From Aquificaceae bacterium (lineage in GTDB: Bacteria > Aquificota > Aquificia > Aquificales > Aquificaceae): a DNA stretch of 64,000 bases. The stretch lies in NCBI GenBank assembly GCA_026981975.1, contig JALSHV010000010.1, forward strand, positions 1-64,000. Reading direction: 5' to 3'. The notes under the pieces are model-generated. The model saw nothing but the letters and a program-made list of their open reading frames with translations. It was not told the origin of the DNA and did not search any database. The position numbers and the translations under genes were made by a program. Shown here piece after piece: positions 45,168 through 53,189 of the stretch (the first letter of the stretch is position 1; each line of letters starts with the position of its first letter).

Positions 45168-45735
45168 AGAGCTTATCGCCTTAGGCAGAAAAGCGGTAGA
45201 AGCGTTTTTAGAAGGAAAAGAGTTAAAGGTAAGGAATTACATAAAAAGTGAGTATTCCTTTAAAAGGGGAATCTTTACAACCCTTCTAATCTACCCGCAA
45301 AAAGAACTACGCGGTTGCGTGGGTATACCGTATCCAAGCTATCCTCTGTGGGAAGCTGTTATTCGCACTTCTATTTCTTCCGCTTTTGAAGATCCCAGAT
45401 TTAAACCTCTTATAAGATCAGAGTTAAGTAACGTTATATGGGAAATTTCTCTGCTCGGATCCCTTGAGGAAGTAAAAGAGAACCCCGAAGACTCCATAAA
45501 GGTAGGAAAACACGGAGTTTTAGTAGAATACGGTCAAAGAAAAGGCTTGTTACTTCCACAAGTTGCTGTAGAATACACTTTAACATCAGAAGAGTTCCTC
45601 AACAGAGCTTGCCTTAAAGCAGGATTAGAAGAAAACTTGTGGAAAAGGGAAAAAGTTAAAATCTTTAGATTTGAAGCGGATATTTATAGAGAGGTGGAAC
45701 CTTGTGGGGAAGTGGTGAAAGTGGAACTAATATAG
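45145..45735 (+). CDS. AMMECR1-domain protein
   Basis: A 196-residue AMMECR1 protein (family signature LRGCVG in [20 protein letters not shown]; later [23 protein letters not shown]). Function of the family is unsettled; roles in RNA or nucleotide metabolism and radical-SAM/MEMO partnership have been proposed. The start at GTG 45145 has AAGG 5 nt upstream and overlaps ybeY by 23 nt. Confidence 0.87.
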   Translation: MLNSESVRELIALGRKAVEAFLEGKELKVRNYIKSEYSFKRGIFTTLLIYPQKELRGCVGIPYPSYPLWEAVIRTSISSAFEDPRFKPLIRSELSNVIWEISLLGSLEEVKENPEDSIKVGKHGVLVEYGQRKGLLLPQVAVEYTLTSEEFLNRACLKAGLEENLWKREKVKIFRFEADIYREVEPCGEVVKVELI

Positions 45736-46382
45736 AGAAGTTAAAAGAAATTCAGAAAAACTGCGCACTTAAAGTCATTAAAAAAGATGATTTTAAAGAA
45801 GTCAAAACAGTAGGTGGTATGGATCTTACCTTTGAAAAATTGGATAAAAATCCCACAAGAGCTTGGGCAAGTCTTGTAATAATAGAGCTTAATACCCTTA
45901 AACCTATTTACGATTTAGTAATAGAAGAAGAGGTAAGCTTTCCCTATATACCTACATTTTTAGCTTTCAGGGAGATGCCTCTTCTTCTTAAGCTTTACGA
46001 AAAGGCAAAGGTTAAGCCTGATATATTCTTCATAGATGGACAGGGAATTGCTCACCCGCGTAGGTGTGGTATAGCTTCCCATTTCGGTGTGGAAACCGGA
46101 CAGGTGAGTATAGGAGTTGCCAAAACGAAACTTTTTGGATATTACAAAGAACCGCCGGATAGCAGGGGAAGCTTTACTTACCTTAAATACAGAGATGAAA
46201 TTCTCGGGGCTGTGGTAAGGACAAAGGAAAAGAGTGCACCTATCTTTGTTTCTATTGGTCACAGAATAAGTCTGAGAACAGCTATAAGCTTGGTTCTTCA
46301 GACCTCAAGATTCAGAATTCCTGAGCCTACCAGGCTTGCTCACAATCTTCTTCAACAGGTAAGGAGGAAATCGCTCTTTTGA
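45702..46382 (+). CDS. nfi: Endonuclease V
   Basis: Cleaves next to deaminated bases (inosine/hypoxanthine) in DNA, a heat-driven lesion. Catalytic pattern [19 protein letters not shown] (wedge motif) and [18 protein letters not shown]. 226 residues. It starts with TTG 45702, GAGGTGG 6 nt upstream, overlapping AMMECR1 by 34 nt; no other in-frame start fits. Confidence 0.93.
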   Translation: MWGSGESGTNIEKLKEIQKNCALKVIKKDDFKEVKTVGGMDLTFEKLDKNPTRAWASLVIIELNTLKPIYDLVIEEEVSFPYIPTFLAFREMPLLLKLYEKAKVKPDIFFIDGQGIAHPRRCGIASHFGVETGQVSIGVAKTKLFGYYKEPPDSRGSFTYLKYRDEILGAVVRTKEKSAPIFVSIGHRISLRTAISLVLQTSRFRIPEPTRLAHNLLQQVRRKSLF

Positions 46383-46430
46383 ATATTATAAGGAATTTAG
46401 AATATATTTATATAATTAGGAGGTGAAGAG

Positions 46431-47102
46431 ATGCTGTTGGGACTTGATGTAAGAAGTCAACTAAGAGACGTTTTTGAAAAGGAATTTGAAAATCCAATAT
46501 CGCTTAAACTTTTTTCCCAGTCAATAGGTTGCGAAAATTGTCAAACCGCTGAGATACTCCTAAGGGAGTTGGTTGAAGTGGTTGGAAAAGAAAAGGTAAA
46601 CTACGAGATTTTAAGTCCTTTTATAGACAAAGAAAAAGCTCAGAAATACGGAATTGACAGAGTTCCCACTCTTGTAATAGAGGGAGATAAAGATTACGGT
46701 ATAAGGTATATAGGCTTACCTGCAGGTCTTGAGTTCGGTTCTCTTGTAAAAGGTATTATTCAAGTTTCTAAGAGAAAACCGAATCTGTCGGAGAAAACCC
46801 TTGAAATCCTAAAAAAAATAGATCTTCCTATTGATATTAAAGTGTTTGTTACTACTTCCTGTGGCTATTGCCCTTCCGCTGTTTATACCGCTTGGAACTT
46901 CGCTCTTGGAAGTGACTACATAAAGGCGACTGCTATAGATTCTACGGAAAATCCGGATATGGCAGAAAAATTTCAGGTTATAGGAGTTCCCAAAATAGTT
47001 ATAAATGATGGTTTGGTAGAGTTTGTAGGATCTCAACCGGAAGAATCCTTTCTTGGCTATATTATCTCCGCTTATGAAAAACTGAAAGAGAAGGAAAAGT
47101 GA
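46431..47102 (+). CDS. Protein disulfide oxidoreductase (double glutaredoxin/thioredoxin fold)
   Basis: A 223-residue PDO with two thioredoxin-like units and two redox motifs, CENC at 34-37 and CGYC at 144-147, with cis-Pro motifs GIDRVPT and VIGVPKI. This protein makes and reshuffles intracellular disulfides in hyperthermophiles. It overlaps the flavin reductase gene by 4 nt (GTGA), so that reductase is a candidate electron partner. AGGAGG precedes the ATG. Confidence 0.92.
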   Translation: MLLGLDVRSQLRDVFEKEFENPISLKLFSQSIGCENCQTAEILLRELVEVVGKEKVNYEILSPFIDKEKAQKYGIDRVPTLVIEGDKDYGIRYIGLPAGLEFGSLVKGIIQVSKRKPNLSEKTLEILKKIDLPIDIKVFVTTSCGYCPSAVYTAWNFALGSDYIKATAIDSTENPDMAEKFQVIGVPKIVINDGLVEFVGSQPEESFLGYIISAYEKLKEKEK

Positions 47103-47809
47103 AGAGGATAACCGCTCCTGTTATAGGGATTCGGCAGGAAACACCAACGGTTAAAACCCTAATCTTTGGACTTGAAAATGAAAGCTTTGAGTTTTACGCG
47201 GGACAGTATGTAATTCTGGAAGTTCCTTATAAGGATAAAGTTCTAAAACGCGCCTATTCTATTGCTTCACCTCCTACGGTAAAGGATAGAATAGAACTTA
47301 CCGTTAAAAGGATAAAGGGAGGTAAAGCCTCTGTTTATCTGACCTCCGCCGTTAAAGAGGGAGATGTATTCTCCTTTACAGGACCATACGGTAAATTCTA
47401 CTGGACTGAAGAAATGGGGAAAAACCTTGTTCTCATAGGCGCAGGGAGCGGTATAGTGCCTCTTATGTCTATTCTCAGATATATAAAGGATAAAAGGTTA
47501 AGGGATACGGAAGTTATCCTACTGGGATCTTTTACTTCCTATGAGGAAATTATCTACAGAAAAGAACTTTTCAATATGGGAAGGCGTGCTAAAGTTAATG
47601 TGATTCTCACCCTTACAAGGGAAATACCACCTTTTTGGAAAGGGTATGTGGGAAGATTCAATAAAAGTATCCTTTTAAGAGAGCTTTCAAAGCTTGTAAA
47701 CTTTCTCTACTATATCTGTGGACCTCCAGCTTTTGTAAATACTGTTAAAGAAATACTTCAGAATGCAGGAGTTCCCGCAACTTCCATAAAAGTTGAGAAA
47801 TACAGATAA
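47099..47809 (+). CDS. FAD/NAD(P)-binding oxidoreductase, ferredoxin reductase type
   Basis: A 236-residue ferredoxin-NADP reductase-like flavoprotein. FAD motif RAYSIAS, NAD(P) motif GAGSGIVPLMSIL, YYICGPPAFV near the C-terminus. No iron-sulfur domain is fused. Coupled to the disulfide oxidoreductase gene through a 4-nt overlap. It could reduce that protein or a ferredoxin/flavodoxin. Specificity unknown. Confidence 0.85.
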   Translation: MKRITAPVIGIRQETPTVKTLIFGLENESFEFYAGQYVILEVPYKDKVLKRAYSIASPPTVKDRIELTVKRIKGGKASVYLTSAVKEGDVFSFTGPYGKFYWTEEMGKNLVLIGAGSGIVPLMSILRYIKDKRLRDTEVILLGSFTSYEEIIYRKELFNMGRRAKVNVILTLTREIPPFWKGYVGRFNKSILLRELSKLVNFLYYICGPPAFVNTVKEILQNAGVPATSIKVEKYR

Positions 47810-47829
47810 ATAGATTTAAATAAAAATTC

Positions 47830-47914
47830 GGGTGTCCAAATGGCGCCTGCCGGGTTCATGGACACCCAAAGGGGCGCGGTATAAATAGCCCGGCACTCAG
47901 GGTTTTATCCTGAG
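47830..47914 (+). promoter_or_regulatory. Structured leader/promoter element, copy D
   Basis: Read towards ppa: c GGGTGTCC (47830-47837), b GCGCC (47843-47847), a GCCGGG (47849-47854), c' GGACACCC (47860-47867), b' GGCGC (47873-47877), box GGTATAAATA, a' CCCGGC (47889-47894). Possible promoter: TGGACA (47859-47864) and TATAAA (47880-47885), 15 nt apart. Leader hairpin CTCAGG/CCTGAG at 47896-47914. This is the only copy on the plus strand, and the gene it faces is also on the plus strand. Confidence 0.75.
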
Positions 47915-47931
47915 TATTGTAGAATTGGAAG

Positions 47932-48456
47932 ATGGGTTTGAAAGATCTACCACCGGGAAAAAACCCACCGGAGGATATATATGTAGTGATTGAAATACCT
48001 CAAGGAAGCGGTATTAAATACGAAGTGGATAAGGAGTCGGGTATTTTGTTTGTGGACAGATTCCTTTTTACAGCCATGTATTACCCGTTTAATTACGGTT
48101 TCATACCTAGCACCCTTGCGGAGGACGGAGATCCTATAGATGTTCTTGTAATCTCACGTGAACCAGTTGCTCCCGGATCCGTTATGAGGTGTAGACCAAT
48201 AGGTATGTTGGAAATGAGAGATGAAGAAGGAATAGATACAAAACTTATCGCAGTTCCCCATTCCAAGTTAGATCCTTCCTATGAGAGTATAAAGACCGTA
48301 GACAATCTTCCTTCAATAGTGAAGGAAAAAATAAAACACTTTTTTGAACACTACAAAGAACTTGAACCCGGTAAGTGGGTTAAGGTGGAAAACTGGAAAG
48401 GCTTACAAAGTGCAATAGAAGAAATAAAAAAGGGAATAAAGAATTACGGATCCTAA
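47932..48456 (+). CDS. ppa: Inorganic pyrophosphatase
   Basis: A soluble family I pyrophosphatase of 174 residues (PP to 2 Pi), pulling biosynthetic reactions forward. [22 protein letters not shown] and [10 protein letters not shown] carry the metal-binding acids; [17 protein letters not shown] is the typical C-terminus. It follows structured element D; kdsD starts 1 nt after the stop. Confidence 0.97.
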   Translation: MGLKDLPPGKNPPEDIYVVIEIPQGSGIKYEVDKESGILFVDRFLFTAMYYPFNYGFIPSTLAEDGDPIDVLVISREPVAPGSVMRCRPIGMLEMRDEEGIDTKLIAVPHSKLDPSYESIKTVDNLPSIVKEKIKHFFEHYKELEPGKWVKVENWKGLQSAIEEIKKGIKNYGS

Positions 48457-48457
48457 A

Positions 48458-49429
48458 ATGGAAGCGGAGGAAATACTCAAACGCGCGAAGCGCGTTATTG
48501 ATGAGGAAATAGAGGGTATTAAAAAACTCAAAGACACTATAGGAGAGAGCTTTGTAAAAGCAGTTAAGCTGTTGTTTAGCTGTAAGGGAAAGGTAATCGT
48601 AACAGGTATAGGGAAATCTGGTCACATAGCTCGTAAGATAGCTTCTACCCTTTCCAGCACTGGAACACCAGCACATTATCTTCACCCGTCTGAAGCTCTT
48701 CACGGAGATTTAGGAGTCATTGACAGTGGTGATATTCTTATGGCTATTTCTAACAGTGGAGAATCTGCGGAAGTTTTGGAGCTTATTCCCTACGTAAAAA
48801 TGCTGGGAGTTCCTTTGATAGCGATAACTAACAGAAAAAATTCTACTTTGGCAAAATACAGCGATGTGCATCTATTCCTTAATGTTGAAAAAGAAGCATG
48901 TCCCCTTAAACTTGCACCCACCACAACTTCTACTGTTACCCTTGTTCTCGGAGACGCTCTTGCTATGACCCTTTTAGAGCTGCGGGGGTTTACCGCCAGA
49001 GATTTTGCCATAAGACACCCTGCGGGTGCATTAGGAAGAAAACTGAAACTCGTAAGAGATCTGCACCACACAGGAGAGGAAGTTCCCTTAGTGAGGGAAG
49101 AAGATCCAATGCGGGAGGTTATCCTTGAAATGACTTCCAAAGGATTCGGAGCAACCGCTGTTGTAAATTCCCAAGGTAAGCTAACGGGAATTATAACAGA
49201 CGGTGATCTCAGAAGATTTATAAGGAGAGGTGGAAATATTGACAAAAGCATAGCTAAGGACGTTATGACAACAAATCCCAAAACCGCCAAACCAGAAGAA
49301 ATGGCTATGGAAGCTCTCAGGCGAATGGAAGAGCATAAAATAACTGTTCTTATAGTAGTTGATAAGTCCCACAAACCTATAGGAATTATCCACCTACACG
49401 ATATACTCAGAGCTGAGATAAATCTTTAA
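48458..49429 (+). CDS. kdsD: D-arabinose 5-phosphate isomerase
   Basis: Converts ribulose-5-phosphate to arabinose-5-phosphate for Kdo synthesis. SIS domain ([35 protein letters not shown]) followed by two CBS domains (from ~205; [19 protein letters not shown]). 323 residues. Together with rfaE2 it indicates a lipopolysaccharide outer membrane. Confidence 0.95.
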   Translation: MEAEEILKRAKRVIDEEIEGIKKLKDTIGESFVKAVKLLFSCKGKVIVTGIGKSGHIARKIASTLSSTGTPAHYLHPSEALHGDLGVIDSGDILMAISNSGESAEVLELIPYVKMLGVPLIAITNRKNSTLAKYSDVHLFLNVEKEACPLKLAPTTTSTVTLVLGDALAMTLLELRGFTARDFAIRHPAGALGRKLKLVRDLHHTGEEVPLVREEDPMREVILEMTSKGFGATAVVNSQGKLTGIITDGDLRRFIRRGGNIDKSIAKDVMTTNPKTAKPEEMAMEALRRMEEHKITVLIVVDKSHKPIGIIHLHDILRAEINL

Positions 49430-49436
49430 GATGTGA

Positions 49437-49442
49437 TATAAT
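49437..49442 (+). promoter_or_regulatory. Extended -10 promoter of atpB
   Basis: TGATATAAT gives a perfect TATAAT with an upstream TG. Transcription would start near 49449, leaving a ~17-nt leader with GGGAAG before atpB. No good -35 is seen, as expected of extended -10 promoters. Confidence 0.6.
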
Positions 49443-49465
49443 CTTTCAGCCGAAAAGGGAAGAAA

Positions 49466-50125
49466 ATGGAAGGAATCAGTTTAAATCACGTTTTCTTTGG
49501 ACTCATAGCTATGGGTATAGCCTTAGGACTTGTTTTTGCAGGCGGAAAACCTGCTGTGAAACCTACAAAATTTCAAGCTCTTCTTGAAGGATACCTACGT
49601 TTTGTAAGAAATATGTTGCTGGACAACATAGGATCAGCTGGATTAAAATACACTCCTCTTATAGCCTCCATAGGACTTTTTATTTTCTTTTCAAATTTGC
49701 TGGGTATGATACCGGGTTTTGAAGCACCGACTGGAAATATAAACACAAATCTCGCTATGGCGCTTATAGTTTTCCTCTATTACAACTACGAAGGTATAAG
49801 ACAGCACGGTATAGGTTATTTTAAGCACTTTACAGGACCGGTAATATGGCTTGCTCCTTTTTTTGTAGTAGTTGAGATAATATCCCACATAGCAAGACCT
49901 ATAACTTTATCTCTGAGATTGTTCGCTAACATGAAAGGAGGAGCTATCCTACTCCTTGCACTTTTAGGACTTGCAATCAAAAATCCCTTCACTATGGCTT
50001 TATCCCCCATAGCGCTTGTTTTTATAATAGCAATTAAGTTTTTAGCAGTTTTTATACAAACTTACGTTTTTATGATCCTGTCTGTTGTATATTTGGCAGG
50101 AGCAGTAGTTCACGAGGAGCATTAA
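49466..50125 (+). CDS. atpB: ATP synthase subunit a
   Basis: The proton-channel subunit of FO, 219 residues with about five or six membrane helices. The essential arginine is R151 in PITLSLRLFANMKGG; GLIKYTP-like and LGMIPGF stretches are conserved. Only the a and c subunit genes occur here; F1, b and delta genes must lie elsewhere. Confidence 0.96.
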   Translation: MEGISLNHVFFGLIAMGIALGLVFAGGKPAVKPTKFQALLEGYLRFVRNMLLDNIGSAGLKYTPLIASIGLFIFFSNLLGMIPGFEAPTGNINTNLAMALIVFLYYNYEGIRQHGIGYFKHFTGPVIWLAPFFVVVEIISHIARPITLSLRLFANMKGGAILLLALLGLAIKNPFTMALSPIALVFIIAIKFLAVFIQTYVFMILSVVYLAGAVVHEEH

Positions 50126-50127
50126 TA

Positions 50128-50624
<497 letters not shown>

Positions 50625-50649
50625 ATCCCGCCTTTGAGGAGGTATTCTG

Positions 50650-50793
50650 ATGGCAACGGAAGCTCTTAAGCCTCATATATCCATTCGGAAAAAAAAGAGA
50701 AGAAGCGGTTTCCTCGCAAGAATGAGAACTTCCGCCGGTAGAAAGATAATAAACAGGAGGAGAAGGAAAGGAAGAAAGAGGCTTGCACCTTAA
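50650..50793 (+). CDS. rpmH: 50S ribosomal protein L34
   Basis: A 47-residue basic protein: core RKKKRRSGFLARMRTSAGRK then RRRRKGRKRLAP, preceded by an 8-10 residue extension (MATEALKPHIS). GAGGAGG lies before the ATG. The stop TAA shares its last base with the ATG of yidD, so there is no room for rnpA, which normally comes next. Confidence 0.95.
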   Translation: MATEALKPHISIRKKKRRSGFLARMRTSAGRKIINRRRRKGRKRLAP

Positions 50794-50999
50794 TGAAGCG
50801 GTTAACCGTAAAACTACTGCGTTTTTGGCAGATCTTTGTGTCTCCTTTATATCCACCTGCCTGTAGGTATTATCCTACCTGTTCTCACTACGCTATTTTA
50901 TCCGTTGAAAAATACGGTATTTTAAAAGGAATACTTAAGACGATATGGAGGATAATAAGGTGTAATCCTTGGAGTAAAGGAGGTGTAGATTTCCCTTGA
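50793..50999 (+). CDS. yidD: Membrane protein insertion efficiency factor YidD
   Basis: A 68-residue membrane-associated protein. SPLYPPACRYYPTCSHYA and RCNPWSKGG are the family signature. Overlaps rpmH and yidC by one base each, giving a strictly coupled rpmH-yidD-yidC run. Confidence 0.94.
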   Translation: MKRLTVKLLRFWQIFVSPLYPPACRYYPTCSHYAILSVEKYGILKGILKTIWRIIRCNPWSKGGVDFP

Positions 51000-52516
51000 T
51001 GCCCGATAAGAAAGAAGCAGAAGCAAAGAGAATACTTATAGCAATGATCGTTGTAGGTATTTTAATTCTTATCTTTGATTACTTTTTCATAAAGTTCATA
51101 CCAGAACCCCCACCCCATATAGGAGACGGCACTATAAAAGCTGAACAAAAAAAAGAAGAGAAAGAAGAGGGAATTCCTACCTTAATGCTTGGAACAACAA
51201 GAGAAAAACAGGAAGTTTCGGAAAAACTGACTTACGATTTTGGTAGTTTTTCTCTTGATGTTACCCCTAAGGGTGGAAGAATAGTTAGGTTTATAGATAA
51301 AAAATTCGGATTTGATCTTATAACAGATATAGAAAGGAAACTTAATGTATTTCCTTTAGAAATATATACAGGAGATCCTTCCATTGATCAGCAGCTTAAC
51401 TTCGGTGTTTACAAAATAAAAAAAGAAGGTAATAAGCTTTTGATGATTTACGAAGAAAAGGATTTAAAACTTATTAAAGAGCTTGAATTTAAAGACTTTT
51501 ACTTTGTATTAAGAATCAACAGTAATATAGGAAAAAGACTCTATGTATTAGTAGGAACTTATCCTTATGAGAAATCCTTTTACACCCATGAAGGTCCTGT
51601 TATAGGTATAGGAGATAGTATTCTCAGAATAGATATAGATGAAATTCAAGGCAAGCAAAGCTATGAAGGAGATATTTTCTTTGCAGGAGAAGAAAGCCGG
51701 TATTTTTTCAAGGGACTCAAGGGAAAAATAGCAAAGGTAATTATAGACAAAATAAGTTATTCGGAAGCAGGAGAGGAAAAGTATACAACTTTTACATATG
51801 TAAGCTATACAGAACCTCTGATTTTATATATGGGAGCTAAATACTACTCAAGACTAAGGGAAGTTAACTTAGGAGATCTGCTTGATTACGGAATGTTAAA
51901 GATCTTTGTCAAACCTTTGTTCCTCTTTATGTATTGGGTATTTGAATATACCGGTAGCTGGATTGTATCAATAGTTTTCCTTACCTTAATACTACGCATA
52001 ATCTTTTTCCCTTTGAATTACAAAAGCACCACTTCTATGATGAAGTTTCAGGAACTAGCTCCGAAAATGGAAAAGCTTCGGAAGAAATACAAAAACGATC
52101 CCGTTAAACTTCAGCAAGAGATGATGAAGCTGTATTCGGAAGCCGGTGTTAATCCGATGAGCGGTTGCCTTCCGATACTTGTCCAAATCCCCATATTCTT
52201 TGCTCTTTACAAAGTTCTCATAATAACAGTTGATCTCAAACTATCGGGTCTTCTATGGATACCGAGTCTTGCCGATAAAGATCCTTTTTATCTTTTGCCT
52301 GTAATAATGGGACTTACCATGATACTGCAACAAAAACTAATGCCCAGTCCCGATCCCAAGCAGAATTTGATTATGTATATATCAGCGGTAGCTTTTACTT
52401 TTCTCTTTGCCAGTTTTCCTTCAGGATTGGTTCTTTACTGGACTGTAAACAATATATTAAGCATAGCTCAGAATTACCTTATAAAGAATGTAATTTTAAA
52501 AAGAAAGAAACACTAG
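50999..52516 (+). CDS. yidC: Membrane protein insertase YidC
   Basis: A 505-residue insertase for Sec-dependent and independent membrane proteins such as ATP synthase subunits a and c, encoded just upstream. An N-terminal anchor (ILIAMIVVGILILIFDYFF), a large periplasmic beta domain and the C-terminal five-helix core (MYWVFEYTGSWIVSIVFLTLILR; NPMSGCLPILVQIPIFFALY) are present. ATG 50999 is preferred over TTG 50996; AGGAGG lies upstream. Confidence 0.95.
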   Translation: MPDKKEAEAKRILIAMIVVGILILIFDYFFIKFIPEPPPHIGDGTIKAEQKKEEKEEGIPTLMLGTTREKQEVSEKLTYDFGSFSLDVTPKGGRIVRFIDKKFGFDLITDIERKLNVFPLEIYTGDPSIDQQLNFGVYKIKKEGNKLLMIYEEKDLKLIKELEFKDFYFVLRINSNIGKRLYVLVGTYPYEKSFYTHEGPVIGIGDSILRIDIDEIQGKQSYEGDIFFAGEESRYFFKGLKGKIAKVIIDKISYSEAGEEKYTTFTYVSYTEPLILYMGAKYYSRLREVNLGDLLDYGMLKIFVKPLFLFMYWVFEYTGSWIVSIVFLTLILRIIFFPLNYKSTTSMMKFQELAPKMEKLRKKYKNDPVKLQQEMMKLYSEAGVNPMSGCLPILVQIPIFFALYKVLIITVDLKLSGLLWIPSLADKDPFYLLPVIMGLTMILQQKLMPSPDPKQNLIMYISAVAFTFLFASFPSGLVLYWTVNNILSIAQNYLIKNVILKRKKH

Positions 52517-53164
52517 CTATTTCTCACGACATAAAAAGTAAAAATAAACCCTATTCACTCCTGAAGATAGTAAAGTATTAGCAACAGAGGAAGCGGTTGC
52601 TCCTGTTGTTAAAATATCATCAAAAACAAGGATATCTTTACCTTTTACAGAGCTTCTTACACTTTCGGGAATGTAAAAAGCACCTGCAACTCTTCTGAAG
52701 CGTTCCTCTTTCCCGTAAAGGTATAAAGGTTTTGAATTTTTCCTTCGTAAGATCAAATACTGAAATGTTCCTTCACAAGCTTTTAGTATTTCTTCGTTAT
52801 GATCAAAGCCCCTTTTCCATTTTCTGAAAAAGTGAACAGGGACAAAAGTAAGATAATCCGCTCCTACGGATTTCCTAAAGTTTAAAAGATCTTCTGATAT
52901 ACATTTACCTAAGAACTCCGCCAGGGGTTTTACTCTTTTAAACTTTAACAGCCTCAGAGCCTCCGCTGTTGCCCCTTCATAAAGGGTAAATACCTTATAG
53001 GAGGTTACATAAGGTATAGGTTCATACACAACGGTATGATAGGGTTTTATACTCTCAAGACAGGAAGAACATAAATAACCTTGAGATTCTCCAAGGATAG
53101 ACATTCCACATACAGAACAATTATCAAAAACTAATTTGAGTTTTATCAGTATATCCTTAAGCAC
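52517..53164 (-). CDS. comF: ComF-family phosphoribosyltransferase-like protein
   Basis: A 215-residue ComF: an N-terminal zinc finger (CSVCG, CSSCL) and a phosphoribosyltransferase domain with ILVFDDILTTGATASS; RKWKRGFDHNE is also typical. ComF helps single-stranded DNA handling during natural transformation. Convergent with yidC (0 nt), divergent from carB. Confidence 0.9.
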   Translation of the reverse strand: MLKDILIKLKLVFDNCSVCGMSILGESQGYLCSSCLESIKPYHTVVYEPIPYVTSYKVFTLYEGATAEALRLLKFKRVKPLAEFLGKCISEDLLNFRKSVGADYLTFVPVHFFRKWKRGFDHNEEILKACEGTFQYLILRRKNSKPLYLYGKEERFRRVAGAFYIPESVRSSVKGKDILVFDDILTTGATASSVANTLLSSGVNRVYFYFLCREK

Positions 53165-53189
53165 CCTCAGTTAAAATATACGCTGAGTT

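Noticed and set aside
47830-47894. Structured element as a glmS, twister or HDV-like ribozyme
   Set aside because: Size, helix order (c b a c' b' a') and conserved bases do not fit the consensus of these families as I know them.
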